This document shows positions 25,480 through 32,915 of a stretch of 64,000 nucleotides of DNA, one piece after another. Below the pieces are notes generated by a model that saw nothing but the letters and a program-made list of their open reading frames with translations, did no database searches and had not been told where the DNA came from. Position numbers and translations under genes: made by a program. Location: assembly GCA_964507325.1 (NCBI GenBank), contig CAZDQL010000007.1, positions 48,192-112,191 of the forward strand. Direction: 5' to 3'. Each line of letters opens with the position of its first letter. Within the stretch, counting starts at the first letter, position 1. The stretch comes from CAZDQL01 sp964507325 (GTDB taxonomy: Bacteria; Planctomycetota; UBA1135; GCA-002686595).

Positions 25480-26484
25480 ATGCGACGCCTTCTCCTCTCC
25501 GTCACCGCCACGACCCTGCTCGCCTCCCTGGCCGGCGCCCAGTCCTTCGTCGAGACCTTCGACGGGGGTTCCAACGTAGGTGGCTGGACCTGGAACATCC
25601 CCTGCGAGTCGATCCTCGGCAGCGGCGGCAACCCGGGCGCCTACCTGGGCCAGGCCTGTCTCGACACCTACGCCTGCCAACCCCGCACCACCGATCCCGG
25701 CTCGGTCTTCTGCGGGGACTGGCGGGCGCGCGGCGTGTCCCACTTCGGCGTCGACCTGCGCACGCACTTCACCAACTTCCCCTTCCAGCGCGAGCTGCAC
25801 CTGCTGCTGAGCAACGGCTCCACGACGGTCTACGTCGGGCACGGAGATCCGGACAGCGTGCCCCAGGTCGCCGCGGGGTGGCGGTCGCTGGACTTCCTCG
25901 TCGACTCACAGAGCCCGGTGCTGCCGGCTGGCTGGGCGGTCTACGCCGGCAGCGGGAACGACGACGCCGACTGGAACACGGTCATCGGCGGCGTCACCGA
26001 GGTGCGGCTCTTCTACGGCGACCCCCTCGACTTCTTCGTCTTCGACCAGTGGTTCACCGGCCTCGACAACCCGCGCATCACCGAGGGGCTGGGAACCGTC
26101 TACTGCTCCTCGAATCCCAACAGCACCGGCGCGGAGGGACAGCTCAGCGTCAGCGGTAGCGACCTGGTGACGGATGGTGTGCTCTTCCTGACCGGGTACG
26201 GCCTGCCGCCCGACGAGTTCGGCTACTTCATCGCCGGCCAGACCCAGGGCTTCGTCGCCAACCCCGGTGGCTCCCAAGGCAACCTCTGCCTGGGGGGCTA
26301 CATCGTGCGCTTCGCGTCCCAGGTCGCCTCCAGCGGTCCCCAGGGGAGGATCACCATCCGGGTGGACCTGGACTTCCCCCCGATCCTGGCCGGCGAGACG
26401 TGGAACTTCCAAGGCTGGCACCGCGACCACAACCCCGGCTCCACATCGAACTTCACCCAGGCGGTGTCCGCAGGCTTCTTCTAG
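25480..26484 (+). CDS. Secreted protein with planctomycete-type C-terminal PNSTG domain
   Basis: A 334-aa protein with a clean signal peptide (MRRLLLSVTATTLLASLAGAQ). Residues about 22-200 form a beta-sandwich-like domain (FVETFDGG, WRSLDFLVDSQSPVLPAGWAVY, EVRLFYGDP, FDQWFTGLDNPRI) resembling carbohydrate-binding or laminin-like domains. The last 125 residues start at VYCSSNPNSTGAEG and end WNFQGWHRDHNPGSTSNFTQAVSAGFF. This C-terminal unit recurs in the next protein with different wording but the same framework, so it is a mobile domain rather than part of a catalytic fold. TAGCAT 23 nt before the ATG is a possible -10. Function unknown. Confidence 0.65.
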   Translation: MRRLLLSVTATTLLASLAGAQSFVETFDGGSNVGGWTWNIPCESILGSGGNPGAYLGQACLDTYACQPRTTDPGSVFCGDWRARGVSHFGVDLRTHFTNFPFQRELHLLLSNGSTTVYVGHGDPDSVPQVAAGWRSLDFLVDSQSPVLPAGWAVYAGSGNDDADWNTVIGGVTEVRLFYGDPLDFFVFDQWFTGLDNPRITEGLGTVYCSSNPNSTGAEGQLSVSGSDLVTDGVLFLTGYGLPPDEFGYFIAGQTQGFVANPGGSQGNLCLGGYIVRFASQVASSGPQGRITIRVDLDFPPILAGETWNFQGWHRDHNPGSTSNFTQAVSAGFF

Positions 26485-26488
26485 GGGC

Positions 26489-26508
26489 GCGCGGGGGGAA
26501 CCCCGCGC
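26489..26508 (+). terminator. GC hairpin, candidate terminator
   Basis: GCGCGGGG and CCCCGCGC flank a 4-nt loop, 4 bp after the preceding stop codon. No T-run follows. Confidence 0.45.
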
Positions 26509-26557
26509 TTCCCTGGGCCGTCCCAATGCCGTCCTCCTCCCTCACGACAACTCGACC

Positions 26558-29107
26558 ATGATCTCCACCCTCCTCCTGGCTGCACTCCCGACTCTGCCGC
26601 AAGAGCTACCCCTCGAACACGTCCACCCGGTGCAACACCTGGTGGAGGTGGACGTCACCCAGTACAGCGTGCGGCGGCTGATCGAGCTGGATCTGGACGT
26701 GGCCCTGCTCGACCGGATGGCGGGTCGGGCCGAAGTGATCGTCGCTCCCGAGGAGCTACCCCTCCTGGAGCGCTCCGGACTCCCGCACCGGGTCCTGATC
26801 GAGGACGTGGCGCGCTTCTACGCCGCGCGCCTGGCGGCGGGTGACACCCAGGGGCCGGCGGCGGGGGACTACGGCGCCTGGCTCTCGCCCCCCTTCGGCA
26901 GCGGCGGCATGGGCGGCTACTACACCCTGGTGCAGATCGAGTCGGTGCTGGACCAGATGCGGAGCGCCTACCCGAGCCTGATCTCCGCCAAGCAGAGCAT
27001 CGGGAACTCGATCGACGGACGCGACCTCTGGATGGTGCGCATCTCCGACAACCCGGACGTGGACGAGGCGGAGCCGGAGGCGCGCATCGACTCCCTGCAC
27101 CACGCTCGCGAACCCCAGGGAATGCAGACCACCCTGTGGTTCATGCTCTTCCTCTTGGAGGAGTACGGCAGCGACTCCCTCGCCACCTACCTGGTGGACC
27201 AGCGCGAGCTCTACTTCGTCCCCTGCGTCAACCCCGACGGCTACGAGTACAACCGCCAGATCGCCCCGGGCGGCGGCGGCATGTGGCGCAAGAACCGGCG
27301 CAACAACGGTGGGGGCTCCTGGGGGGTCGACCTCAACCGCAACTACCCCTACGAGTGGGGCTACGACAACTACGGGTCGAGCCCCGACCCGAACTCGACC
27401 GTCTACCGGGGTACGGGTCCCGCCAGTGAGCCGGAGACGACCGCCATGGTCGCCTTCATCTCGGGCCGGCAGTTCAACACCGCCCTGACGGTGCACACCT
27501 ACGGGAACATCTGGATCGCCCCTTGGGGGTACGATTCCTTCTACCCGACCAACTGGGACGACTACGTCGAGGTGGGCACCCTGGCGACCGAGTTCAACGG
27601 CTACTCCCACGGGCCGGGTGCGATCCTCTACGGTGCAGCCAACGGCGTGACCTTCGACTACGACCATGGGGAGCACGGGATCATGTCGTGGACGCCGGAG
27701 ATCGGGAACAGCGGCGACGGATTCTGGCCGGCTCAGAGCCGCATCGTGCCGTTGGCCGAGGAGAACCTCCAGGCCTTCCAGCGCACGACCCTCGCTGCGG
27801 GACCCTGGATCCGCGTGCGCGAGCTGCAAACCGCCGACGCCGGCGACGGCGATGGGGACTTCGAAGCGGGCGAGTCGGTGGAGATCACGGCCCTGCTGCG
27901 CAACAGCGGCCGCCTCAACTCCTCCCTGATCGACCTGACCCTGACGAGCACCAACCCCCACGTGACGATCACCCAGGCCAGCGCCACCGCCGGGCCGATC
28001 AACGCCTTCTCCGATGGAGCCAACCTCCTGCCCCTGGCGCTGACGATCTCACCCGGCACCGCGGCGGGGACGTTCGTCGACTTCGAAGTGCAGGTGACGA
28101 TCGACGGGTGGACCCAGGTCCTGGACGGCGAGATCGTGGTCGGATCGGTGATCACCGTCGCCGCCTACGACTTCGAGGCCTCGGGCGATCAGGGGTGGCA
28201 AGTGGGGAACCCCAACGACGCCTCGACCGGTGAGTGGACCCGCGTCGATCCTCGCGGAACCGACGCCCAGCCCGAGGACGACCACACGCCCACCGGCACC
28301 CGCTGCTGGGTCACCGGCCAGGGCTCCCCCGGGGGCAGCCTGGGCGAGAACGACGTCGACGGTGGGCGCACCACCCTGATCTCGCCGACCTGGGACCTCT
28401 CGACGGGGATCTCGCCCCGCATTCGCTACTGGCGCTGGTACTCCAACGACAAGGGGGCGTCGCCCAACGCGGACATACTCGAGATCGACCTCTCCAACAA
28501 CGGCGGATCGAGCTGGGTGAACGCCGAGACGATCGGTCCCAGCGGCGCGGAGTCGAACGGCGGTTGGTACGAAGGGGAGCTCGACGTGGCCTCGATCCTG
28601 ACACCCACCGCCCAGATGCGCATGCGCGTCATCGCTTCGGACCTCGGCAGCGGTTCGATCGTGGAAGCGGCCCTCGACGACGTGGTGGTGAGCTACATCG
28701 CCGACAGCGGCTGCCCCGACCCGGCGAACTACTGCATCGCGGCCCCCAACTCCGCGGGTCCCGGCGCCCTGATGTCGTGGCTCGGCTCGACCGACGTCGC
28801 CGCCGACGACTTCGACCTGATGGTGACGGGAGCTCCTCCGGGCCAGTTCGGGCTCTTCTTCCTCGGCCCCGACCAGCAGCAGGTGCCCCTCTCCGACGGC
28901 TACCTCTGCATCGACGGCACCCTGGTGCGGCGGCCGGTGGTGGTGGTCGACGGGGTGGGACAGGCCGTGCAGAACATCGACTTCGGTGCGCTCGGGATCG
29001 ACAACGGGGACACCCTGCAGTTCCAATTCTGGTACCGGGATCCGAGCGGTGGGCCCGTTGGAAACAACTTCTCCGATGGTCTGGAGGTGGAGTTCTGCGG
29101 TGACTGA
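26558..29107 (+). CDS. Secreted M14 zinc carboxypeptidase with C-terminal PNS.G domain
   Basis: An 849-aa protein; the ATG at 26558 starts a short signal (MISTLLLAALPTLPQ). A propeptide-like region (about 15-110) precedes the M14 domain. Zinc ligands are His182 and Glu185 (HARE), and His313 (VHTYGN); the catalytic Glu is about 381 (WTPEIGN). NPDGYEYN and VDLNRNYPY, family substrate-pocket signatures, are present. An Ig-like stretch (about 425-530) and a MAM/LamG-like domain (about 540-710) follow. The last 125 residues (PANYCIAAPNSAGPGALMS ... FQFWYRDPSG...NFSDGLEVEFCGD) mirror the C-terminus of the upstream protein. It probably releases C-terminal residues from peptides outside the cell. Confidence 0.85.
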   Translation: MISTLLLAALPTLPQELPLEHVHPVQHLVEVDVTQYSVRRLIELDLDVALLDRMAGRAEVIVAPEELPLLERSGLPHRVLIEDVARFYAARLAAGDTQGPAAGDYGAWLSPPFGSGGMGGYYTLVQIESVLDQMRSAYPSLISAKQSIGNSIDGRDLWMVRISDNPDVDEAEPEARIDSLHHAREPQGMQTTLWFMLFLLEEYGSDSLATYLVDQRELYFVPCVNPDGYEYNRQIAPGGGGMWRKNRRNNGGGSWGVDLNRNYPYEWGYDNYGSSPDPNSTVYRGTGPASEPETTAMVAFISGRQFNTALTVHTYGNIWIAPWGYDSFYPTNWDDYVEVGTLATEFNGYSHGPGAILYGAANGVTFDYDHGEHGIMSWTPEIGNSGDGFWPAQSRIVPLAEENLQAFQRTTLAAGPWIRVRELQTADAGDGDGDFEAGESVEITALLRNSGRLNSSLIDLTLTSTNPHVTITQASATAGPINAFSDGANLLPLALTISPGTAAGTFVDFEVQVTIDGWTQVLDGEIVVGSVITVAAYDFEASGDQGWQVGNPNDASTGEWTRVDPRGTDAQPEDDHTPTGTRCWVTGQGSPGGSLGENDVDGGRTTLISPTWDLSTGISPRIRYWRWYSNDKGASPNADILEIDLSNNGGSSWVNAETIGPSGAESNGGWYEGELDVASILTPTAQMRMRVIASDLGSGSIVEAALDDVVVSYIADSGCPDPANYCIAAPNSAGPGALMSWLGSTDVAADDFDLMVTGAPPGQFGLFFLGPDQQQVPLSDGYLCIDGTLVRRPVVVVDGVGQAVQNIDFGALGIDNGDTLQFQFWYRDPSGGPVGNNFSDGLEVEFCGD

Positions 29108-29125
29108 GCGGCGCTGAAGCCGCTC

Positions 29126-29150
29126 GAGGGGGGCACCGGCGGCCCCCCTC
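29126..29150 (+). terminator. Strong hairpin, candidate terminator
   Basis: GAGGGGGGC and GCCCCCCTC form a perfect 9-bp stem with a 7-nt loop just after the carboxypeptidase stop; GGGTTTC follows. Confidence 0.6.
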
Positions 29151-29168
29151 GTCCGGGTTTCACCAGGC

Positions 29169-29197
29169 TTGGCGGGGCGTGAGCGGAGACGTATCCT
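29169..29197 (+). promoter_or_regulatory. Promoter of the SPFH/P-type ATPase operon
   Basis: TTGGCG (29169-29174) and TATCCT (29192-29197) are separated by 17 nt, a good sigma-70 match. The -10 ends 7 nt before the ATG at 29205, so the operon mRNA would be leaderless. Confidence 0.6.
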
Positions 29198-29204
29198 CCC
29201 GCCG

Positions 29205-30932
29205 ATGTCGCCCTCCTCCCCCTCGGGTCTCAGGCTCGCGCTGGACCACCGCCGGATCGCCGCCTTGGTCGCGGTCTCTGGCCCCGGTCTCTTCGGGTTG
29301 GCGTGCACGGGTTTCGGGCTCGTCTACAGGATCGACGTCCTGCTCGGGGCGGGCGCGCTGCTCTTGCTCGCGACCCTCGTGCTCTGGACCGTCCGCCGGC
29401 ACCTCGGGCGCCGGGCGCGGGCGCTGGAGCTCGGATCGGAGTCCCCGCGCACGAGACGCTGGTCCGCCCTCGTCGCGGGCCTGTTGGGGGTCCTCTTGCT
29501 CGTCGGCTGGGAGCTGGGGGAGGATCGCCTTCCGGTGAAGGCCTACCTCGGGCGGGGTCAGTTCCCCTGGATCGACGCGACCCTGCTCGGGATCCTGGTC
29601 CTCGCCGGTGCAGTGGTGCTGGCGCTCTTCGCCCGCTTCTACGCGACCACCCGCGCTGAAGTCCTGGCGGAGGCGCGCGGGCTGGCCGCCTGGCTGCGGG
29701 CCGGGACCTGGCTCGCGCTGCTGGCCGGGCTCGCCCTGCTGCTGCGCGAGGCGGCGCCAGGACTGGAGAGGGTGGTCGTCGTCATCGAGGTCTGGGTGGT
29801 GATGCTGGTCACCGTCGAGCTGCTCCTGCGCGGCCTCCTCGGTGGGCCGCGGGAGTCGGAAGCCGCGGCCGACCCGATCGTCCTGCGCCTGGTCGCCTCG
29901 CGCTGGAATCCGATCTCGAGCCTCTTCACCTTCCTGACCGAGGCCTTCGGCATCGACCTGCGCGGCTCGTGGGCCTTGGGGTTCATCCAGCGCTCCCTGG
30001 TCCCACTGGCCCTGGCCCTGGCGCTCTTGGGGTGGGTCTCGACCTCCCTGACCATGGTCGATCCGTCCCAGGTGGGAGTGCTGGAGACCTTCGGCCGGCG
30101 CGCGGCCGGGGAGCCCCTGAAGCCCGGGCTGCACCTGACCTGGCCCTGGCCGATCCAGCGCGTGCGCCTGGTCCCGACGGGGCGCATCCGGACGATCCCG
30201 ATCGGCTATCGGGGAGCGCGCAGGGGTGCGAGCCTGCTCTGGACGAAGCGGCACGCCGAGGAGGAGTACGCCCTGCTCCTGGGGGATGGGCGCGACCTGG
30301 TGGCGGTCAATGCCACCCTCCACTACCGCGTGAGCGATCCGGTGGCCTGGCTCTACCGCAGCGTCGATCCGGATCAGGAGCTGGTGATCGTCGCCGATCG
30401 CGTGCTGATGCACGAGACGATCGGGCGCACCCTCGACCAGGTGCTCTCCGAGAACCTGGTGCTGCTCGGAGAGCGCATCGAGGCGCGGGTGCAGGCCCAG
30501 TCCGACGCGCTGGGCCTGGGGCTCGAGGTGGTCGACTTCACGATCCTCGGGCTGCATCCGCCGGTGGCCGTCGCCCAGGACTACCAGCGCGTGGTCGGGG
30601 CGCAGATCGACCGCGACACCCTGGTCCTGAAGGCGCAGGCGGACCGCGAGCGCATCCTGCCCGGAGCCAGCGCCGAGGCGCGGCGCGTGCGCGCCCAGGC
30701 GGTCGCCGCATCCGCCGCGCGGCTGGCCTCCGCCCGCGGGGCGGCCAGCGCCTTCGAGGCGGTGGTGCAGGGCGCCGCCGCCGCTCCCGCGCTCTTCCGC
30801 TTCCGGCGCCTGCTCGAGGCGCGCGAAGAGCAGCTCGCCGGAAAGCCCTTCGTCGTGCTCGACGATCGGCTGGAGAGGGATGGCGCGCTGATCTGGACCC
30901 GCGAGGGCGAGGCGTTCCCCGAGGACTTCTGA
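29205..30932 (+). CDS. Polytopic SPFH-domain (HflK-like) membrane protein
   Basis: A 575-aa protein. Unlike HflK of proteobacteria, which has one membrane helix, the first 285 residues contain about seven hydrophobic helices (for example near 15-60, 82-98, 118-140, 160-205, 258-280). The SPFH/band-7 domain follows: SQVGVLETFGRR near 293, LKPGLHLTWPWP, VNATLHYRVSDPVAWLYR, and a helical tail rich in Ala and Arg (AEARRVRAQAVAASAARLASA). SPFH proteins form large ring or cage assemblies around membrane clients such as FtsH. It is the first gene of a four-gene operon with HflC-like, HflK-like and P-type ATPase genes, so the assembly may surround the ATPase. Confidence 0.8.
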   Translation: MSPSSPSGLRLALDHRRIAALVAVSGPGLFGLACTGFGLVYRIDVLLGAGALLLLATLVLWTVRRHLGRRARALELGSESPRTRRWSALVAGLLGVLLLVGWELGEDRLPVKAYLGRGQFPWIDATLLGILVLAGAVVLALFARFYATTRAEVLAEARGLAAWLRAGTWLALLAGLALLLREAAPGLERVVVVIEVWVVMLVTVELLLRGLLGGPRESEAAADPIVLRLVASRWNPISSLFTFLTEAFGIDLRGSWALGFIQRSLVPLALALALLGWVSTSLTMVDPSQVGVLETFGRRAAGEPLKPGLHLTWPWPIQRVRLVPTGRIRTIPIGYRGARRGASLLWTKRHAEEEYALLLGDGRDLVAVNATLHYRVSDPVAWLYRSVDPDQELVIVADRVLMHETIGRTLDQVLSENLVLLGERIEARVQAQSDALGLGLEVVDFTILGLHPPVAVAQDYQRVVGAQIDRDTLVLKAQADRERILPGASAEARRVRAQAVAASAARLASARGAASAFEAVVQGAAAAPALFRFRRLLEAREEQLAGKPFVVLDDRLERDGALIWTREGEAFPEDF

Positions 30933-30945
30933 GGATCCGAGCAGC

Positions 30946-31863
30946 ATGAAGAGCAACGCCCTACGTTGGACCGTCGGCCTCCTGGCCGTCGCCCTGGTGC
31001 TCGCCTCCGCCACGGCGGTGCCCGTGCGGGAAGGCCAGACGGTGCTGGTCACCCGCTTCGGAGAGCTGGTGGCCGAGCTGGATCGGGCGGGCCTGCACTG
31101 GAAGCTGCCCTGGCCGATCGATCGCGCGCTGGTGATGGACTGCCGGCAGCGGGTGTTCAACACGCGCCACGGCGAGATGCTCACCCGCGACAAGAAGAAC
31201 GTCATCCTGCGCGGCTACGCGGTCTGGCGCATCGACGATCCGCCGACCTACATGCGCGCCGTCGGCTCCCTCGAGGCGGCGGAGGAGAAGCTCGAGAGCC
31301 TGATCGTCGACGCGCAGGCCAAGGTGCTGGGGCGCTACGACCTGACCGCCCTGGTCTCGACCGATCCCGCCCTCTTGGCGGTGGAGGAGATCGAGACCGA
31401 GCTGCACACCGCGGTGGCCGCCACCGCCTCCGAGCGCTACGGGATCGCGATCGAGCACGTGGGCTTCAAGCGCCTCTCCCTCAACGAGGAGAACGTCAGC
31501 CGCGTCTTCGAGCAGATGCGCTCCGAGCGGGCGCGCGAGGCCGCGCGCTACCGCGCCGAGGGCAATCACGAGGCGACCAAGATCCGCTCCGAGGCGGACG
31601 AGCAGAAGGCCGAGATCCTCGCCGCGGCTCGAGAAGAGGCCGCGCGGCTCCTGGGCGAGGCCGAGGCGGAAGCCGCCGCCACCTACGCCGCGGCCCAGGC
31701 CCTCGACCCCGAGCTGTACCGTTTCCTGCGGCACCTCGAGTCCCTCGAGCGGCTCCTCGGCGAGGACGCGCGCTTGATCCTGCGCACCGACAGCGCCCCC
31801 TTCCAGCTCCTGGGGAAGGAGGACGCCTGGCGGGAGGCGGCCACACCGGGGGGCGGTGAGTGA
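30946..31863 (+). CDS. SPFH/band-7 protein, HflC-like
   Basis: A 305-aa protein with one N-terminal helix (VGLLAVALVLASATAVPV), then the HflC-type SPFH domain: EGQTVLVTRFGELV, GLHWKLPWPIDRALVMDCRQRVFNTRHGEMLTRDKKNVILRGYAVWRI. A long charged helix follows (EQMRSERAREAARYRAEGNHEATKIRSEADEQ), close to HflC's C-terminal helix that packs in the HflKC cage. It starts 13 bp after the first SPFH gene, and its TGA overlaps the GTG of the third. In HflKC the two subunits alternate, so this one probably pairs with one or both HflK-like neighbours. Confidence 0.85.
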   Translation: MKSNALRWTVGLLAVALVLASATAVPVREGQTVLVTRFGELVAELDRAGLHWKLPWPIDRALVMDCRQRVFNTRHGEMLTRDKKNVILRGYAVWRIDDPPTYMRAVGSLEAAEEKLESLIVDAQAKVLGRYDLTALVSTDPALLAVEEIETELHTAVAATASERYGIAIEHVGFKRLSLNEENVSRVFEQMRSERAREAARYRAEGNHEATKIRSEADEQKAEILAAAREEAARLLGEAEAEAAATYAAAQALDPELYRFLRHLESLERLLGEDARLILRTDSAPFQLLGKEDAWREAATPGGGE

Positions 31864-32915
31864 AGCGCGGAACGCTGCAGCCCACCCAGGCCCGCCCCGA
31901 GCGGATGCCCAGCGAGCTGGCCCGCATGGGGCGGCCCCTGGTCGCCGCCCTGCGCTTCCTCTTGGGTCGCTACCACTGGATCATCGTCGTGCTGGCGATC
32001 CTCTACGGTCTCTCAGGGGTGACCTTCGTCGCGCCCGGAGAGGTCGCGCTCCTCTTGCGCAACGGTGCGCTGGTGGGGGAGACCGAGGCGCAGCGCGTGC
32101 ACCGCCCCGGATTGCTCGTCGCCCTGCCCCCTCCGATCGACGAGGTGGTGCGCGTCAACGTCATGCAGGTCCGCACGCTGCGCATCTTCGAGCTGACCTA
32201 CACCTCCGGCGGGGGCGGGACGCGGAGTTTCGTGCGCGGCGACACGATCGATCCGGAGCGCGAGGGGTACTGCCTGACCGCCGACCGCAACATCCTGCAG
32301 ACCCTGGTGGTGGTGCGCTACCGGGTCGCCGATCCGATCGCCTGGGCTCTGGGCCAAGTCGAACCCCAAGCGGTGCTGCGCGACGCGGTGACCTCGGCGC
32401 TGGTCCAGGCGACGGGGGAGCGCACGATCGACGACCTGCTCATCGGCGAGGGGCGGGGGGAGATGACCCGCGCGGTGCTGGAGAGCGCCGCCGCCGAGGC
32501 GCAGGCGCGGGGGCTGGGGGTGGAGCTCTTGGCGGTTGAGCTCGAGGAGCTGCATCCACCCCGCCAGGTCAACAGCGCCTTCAGCGACGTGATCGACGCC
32601 GCCATCCAGGCCTTCACCGCGCTGCAGGAGGCCAAGCAGTACGCCCAGACCGAGCTCCCGGGGGCACGAGCGGAAGCGGAGCGCATCCGGGCCAACGCCA
32701 GCGGCGAGGCCGCCACGCGCGTGGCCCTCGCCCGCGGGGAGGCGGACGCCTTCCGCGCCCTCCTGGAGGAGCTCGAGGAAGACGGAGGCCTGGGACGCGA
32801 GCGCCTCTACCGCGAGACCCTCGAGCGGGTCCTGCCCCGCGTGATGCTGCGAGTCCTGCCACCCCCTCCCGACGGAGGGGGCTACCGCGACCTGCGCATC
32901 GAGGTGCCCCTGTGA
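31860..32915 (+). CDS. SPFH/band-7 protein, second HflK-like
   Basis: A 351-aa protein starting with GTG in overlap with the previous stop. One membrane helix (about 39-60) is followed by the SPFH domain: LSGVTFVAPGEVALLLRNGALVGE, HRPGLLVALPPPIDEVVRVNV, NILQTLVVVRYRVADPIAWAL, DVIDAAIQAFTALQEAKQYAQTELPGARAEAERIRANASGEA. The last segment is the conserved HflK coiled-coil entry. The region GGGGTRSFVRGDTIDPE is an insert in the N-terminal part. It is the third of three SPFH genes that read into the metal ATPase gene with a 4-bp overlap. Confidence 0.82.
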   Translation: MKRGTLQPTQARPERMPSELARMGRPLVAALRFLLGRYHWIIVVLAILYGLSGVTFVAPGEVALLLRNGALVGETEAQRVHRPGLLVALPPPIDEVVRVNVMQVRTLRIFELTYTSGGGGTRSFVRGDTIDPEREGYCLTADRNILQTLVVVRYRVADPIAWALGQVEPQAVLRDAVTSALVQATGERTIDDLLIGEGRGEMTRAVLESAAAEAQARGLGVELLAVELEELHPPRQVNSAFSDVIDAAIQAFTALQEAKQYAQTELPGARAEAERIRANASGEAATRVALARGEADAFRALLEELEEDGGLGRERLYRETLERVLPRVMLRVLPPPPDGGGYRDLRIEVPL

